Under the pieces are notes generated by a model. It searched no databases, was not told the origin of the DNA, and saw only the letters and a list, made by a program, of their open reading frames with translations. From Francisellaceae bacterium (lineage in GTDB: Bacteria > Pseudomonadota > Gammaproteobacteria > Berkiellales > Berkiellaceae), in assembly GCA_023266415.1 (NCBI GenBank), contig JAHFQG010000087.1, positions 1-5,322 on the forward strand: DNA of 5,322 bases. The letters are read 5' to 3'. A program made the position numbers and the translations under genes. Shown piece by piece: positions 4,517 through 5,322 of this stretch (its first letter is position 1; every line of letters starts with the position of its first letter).

Positions 4517-5322
4517 CTAATTTTTCAACCACTGATTAATATTCATGATATCTGACGCGGATAAAACGCCCGCATGCTGTTTCAAGCTTAAATATTGTAA
4601 AATCATGGTGTATCGGTTAGAGGCTAAATTTTGTTTGGCTTTGAGCAGAGCAGTTTGCGAATTAAGTGCGTCAACTAACGTACGTGTGCCCGCCTCATAG
4701 GCAGCCTGAGTTGCTTCCAATGCACTTTGACTGGAGGTTACTACCTTTTCCAGCGACTTGATTTCAGAAGCCGTAGACAGCAACCCTCGATAGGCTTGAC
4801 GAACATTACCCGTGGTATTGCGGCGTTGGCCTTCTAAGGTTTGATCAGCATATAAAAAATTAGCCCGGGCTTGTCGGGTTTGTGACAAAATACTACCCCC
4901 ATTAAACAGGTTCCAGGTGGCGCTAATGCCGGCTGCTTTAGAGAAGTTTTCAGCGGTATAGAGGGCGGAATTTTCTTGGGCAATCTCAGCAAAGGCACTT
5001 ACGGTGGGCAAGTGTTGTGCCCGTTCTTTCCAAATTTCATGTTTGGCAATAATGCGCTCTTCTTTGGTGGCCAAGAGGGTAGGGTTGTTTTGCTCAGCCA
5101 GGTTTACCCATGCTTCTTCATCTTGGGGTTCTGGGGTTAAAATGGGCAATGTAGGGGCAATGTCGGCGATTTCTTCGATGGGGGAGCCTGTGAGAAGTCG
5201 GAGATTTTCATATTCATCCACCAAGGTGTTTTGGGCGGCAATTTCATCGGCAACTGCTCTATCATAGGCTGCTTCAGCTTCCCGCACATCCGTAATGGCC
5301 ACAATACCTACTTCAAAGCGTT
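4517..5322 (-). CDS. tolC: TolC-type outer membrane efflux/secretion channel, C-terminal part (runs off right edge)
   Basis: About 267 C-terminal residues are present; the frame stays open to the edge, where it reads RFEVGIVAITDV, matching E. coli TolC RFNVGLVAITDV. The GTG at 5302 is therefore an internal Val, not a start. TolC trimers form the outer-membrane and periplasmic tunnel used by tripartite efflux pumps and type I secretion. The second TolC repeat is visible: LFNGGSILSQTRQA for the outer barrel strand entry, long coiled-coil helices, and YEAGTRTLVDALN for the entrance region. Residues equivalent to gating Asp153, Tyr362 and Arg367 of E. coli are kept. Entrance Asp371 is kept, but Asp374 is Asn (codon 4663-4661). 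The protein ends soon after LSASDIMNINQWL, so it lacks the long C-terminal tail of E. coli TolC. It is convergent with waaA, with 13 bp between the stops and no clear terminator. Confidence 0.93.
   Translation of the reverse strand, partial: RFEVGIVAITDVREAEAAYDRAVADEIAAQNTLVDEYENLRLLTGSPIEEIADIAPTLPILTPEPQDEEAWVNLAEQNNPTLLATKEERIIAKHEIWKERAQHLPTVSAFAEIAQENSALYTAENFSKAAGISATWNLFNGGSILSQTRQARANFLYADQTLEGQRRNTTGNVRQAYRGLLSTASEIKSLEKVVTSSQSALEATQAAYEAGTRTLVDALNSQTALLKAKQNLASNRYTMILQYLSLKQHAGVLSASDIMNINQWLKN

Noticed and set aside
5004..5267. Open frame of 87 codons on the plus strand
   Set aside because: It is antisense to tolC, whose frame continues unbroken to the window edge.
5300..5302. GTG considered as a start codon for a short TolC-like gene
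   Set aside because: The codons upstream to the window edge still match TolC (RFEVGI before VAITDV), so this is an internal valine of a longer gene.

Overview
The window looks like ordinary chromosome from a gammaproteobacterium of moderate GC content. The evidence is a PilI/PilJ pair from a Pseudomonas-type Pil-Chp (type IV pilus chemosensory) system, a Kdo transferase close to Escherichia coli WaaA along its whole length, and a close TolC relative. A member of or near Legionellales is possible, but nothing here fixes the genus. No transposase, integrase, CRISPR array, rRNA or tRNA was seen.

Layout. Positions 1-662 (minus strand) hold the first 37 codons of pilJ and all of pilI, the receptor and CheW-like adaptor that control twitching pili. 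Positions 663-824 are non-coding. They hold a good minus-strand promoter for pilI-pilJ and a 60-bp inverted pair of REP-like repeat units, plus a broken third unit. Positions 825-1622 (minus) encode a membrane-anchored alpha/beta hydrolase of the Bem46/ABHD17 type. Positions 1623-1757 form a divergent promoter region.

Positions 1758-4503 (plus) form a tight three-gene lipopolysaccharide operon in which each gene end overlaps or abuts the next start: a WaaE/KdtX-type family 2 glycosyltransferase, a NodB-type polysaccharide deacetylase, and the Kdo transferase waaA. The set suggests inner-core synthesis: WaaA adds Kdo to lipid A, the glycosyltransferase adds a sugar, and the deacetylase may remove an N-acetyl group from a core sugar. 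Positions 4517-5322 (minus) are the C-terminal part of tolC, convergent with waaA across only 13 bp and running off the right edge.

No clearly new system was found. The points most worth a second look are the translation start of waaA, where a strong GGAGG points to an ATT codon and no ATG/GTG/TTG is suitably placed; the repeat pair whose end supplies the -35 box of the pilI promoter; and the glycosyltransferase-deacetylase pairing.
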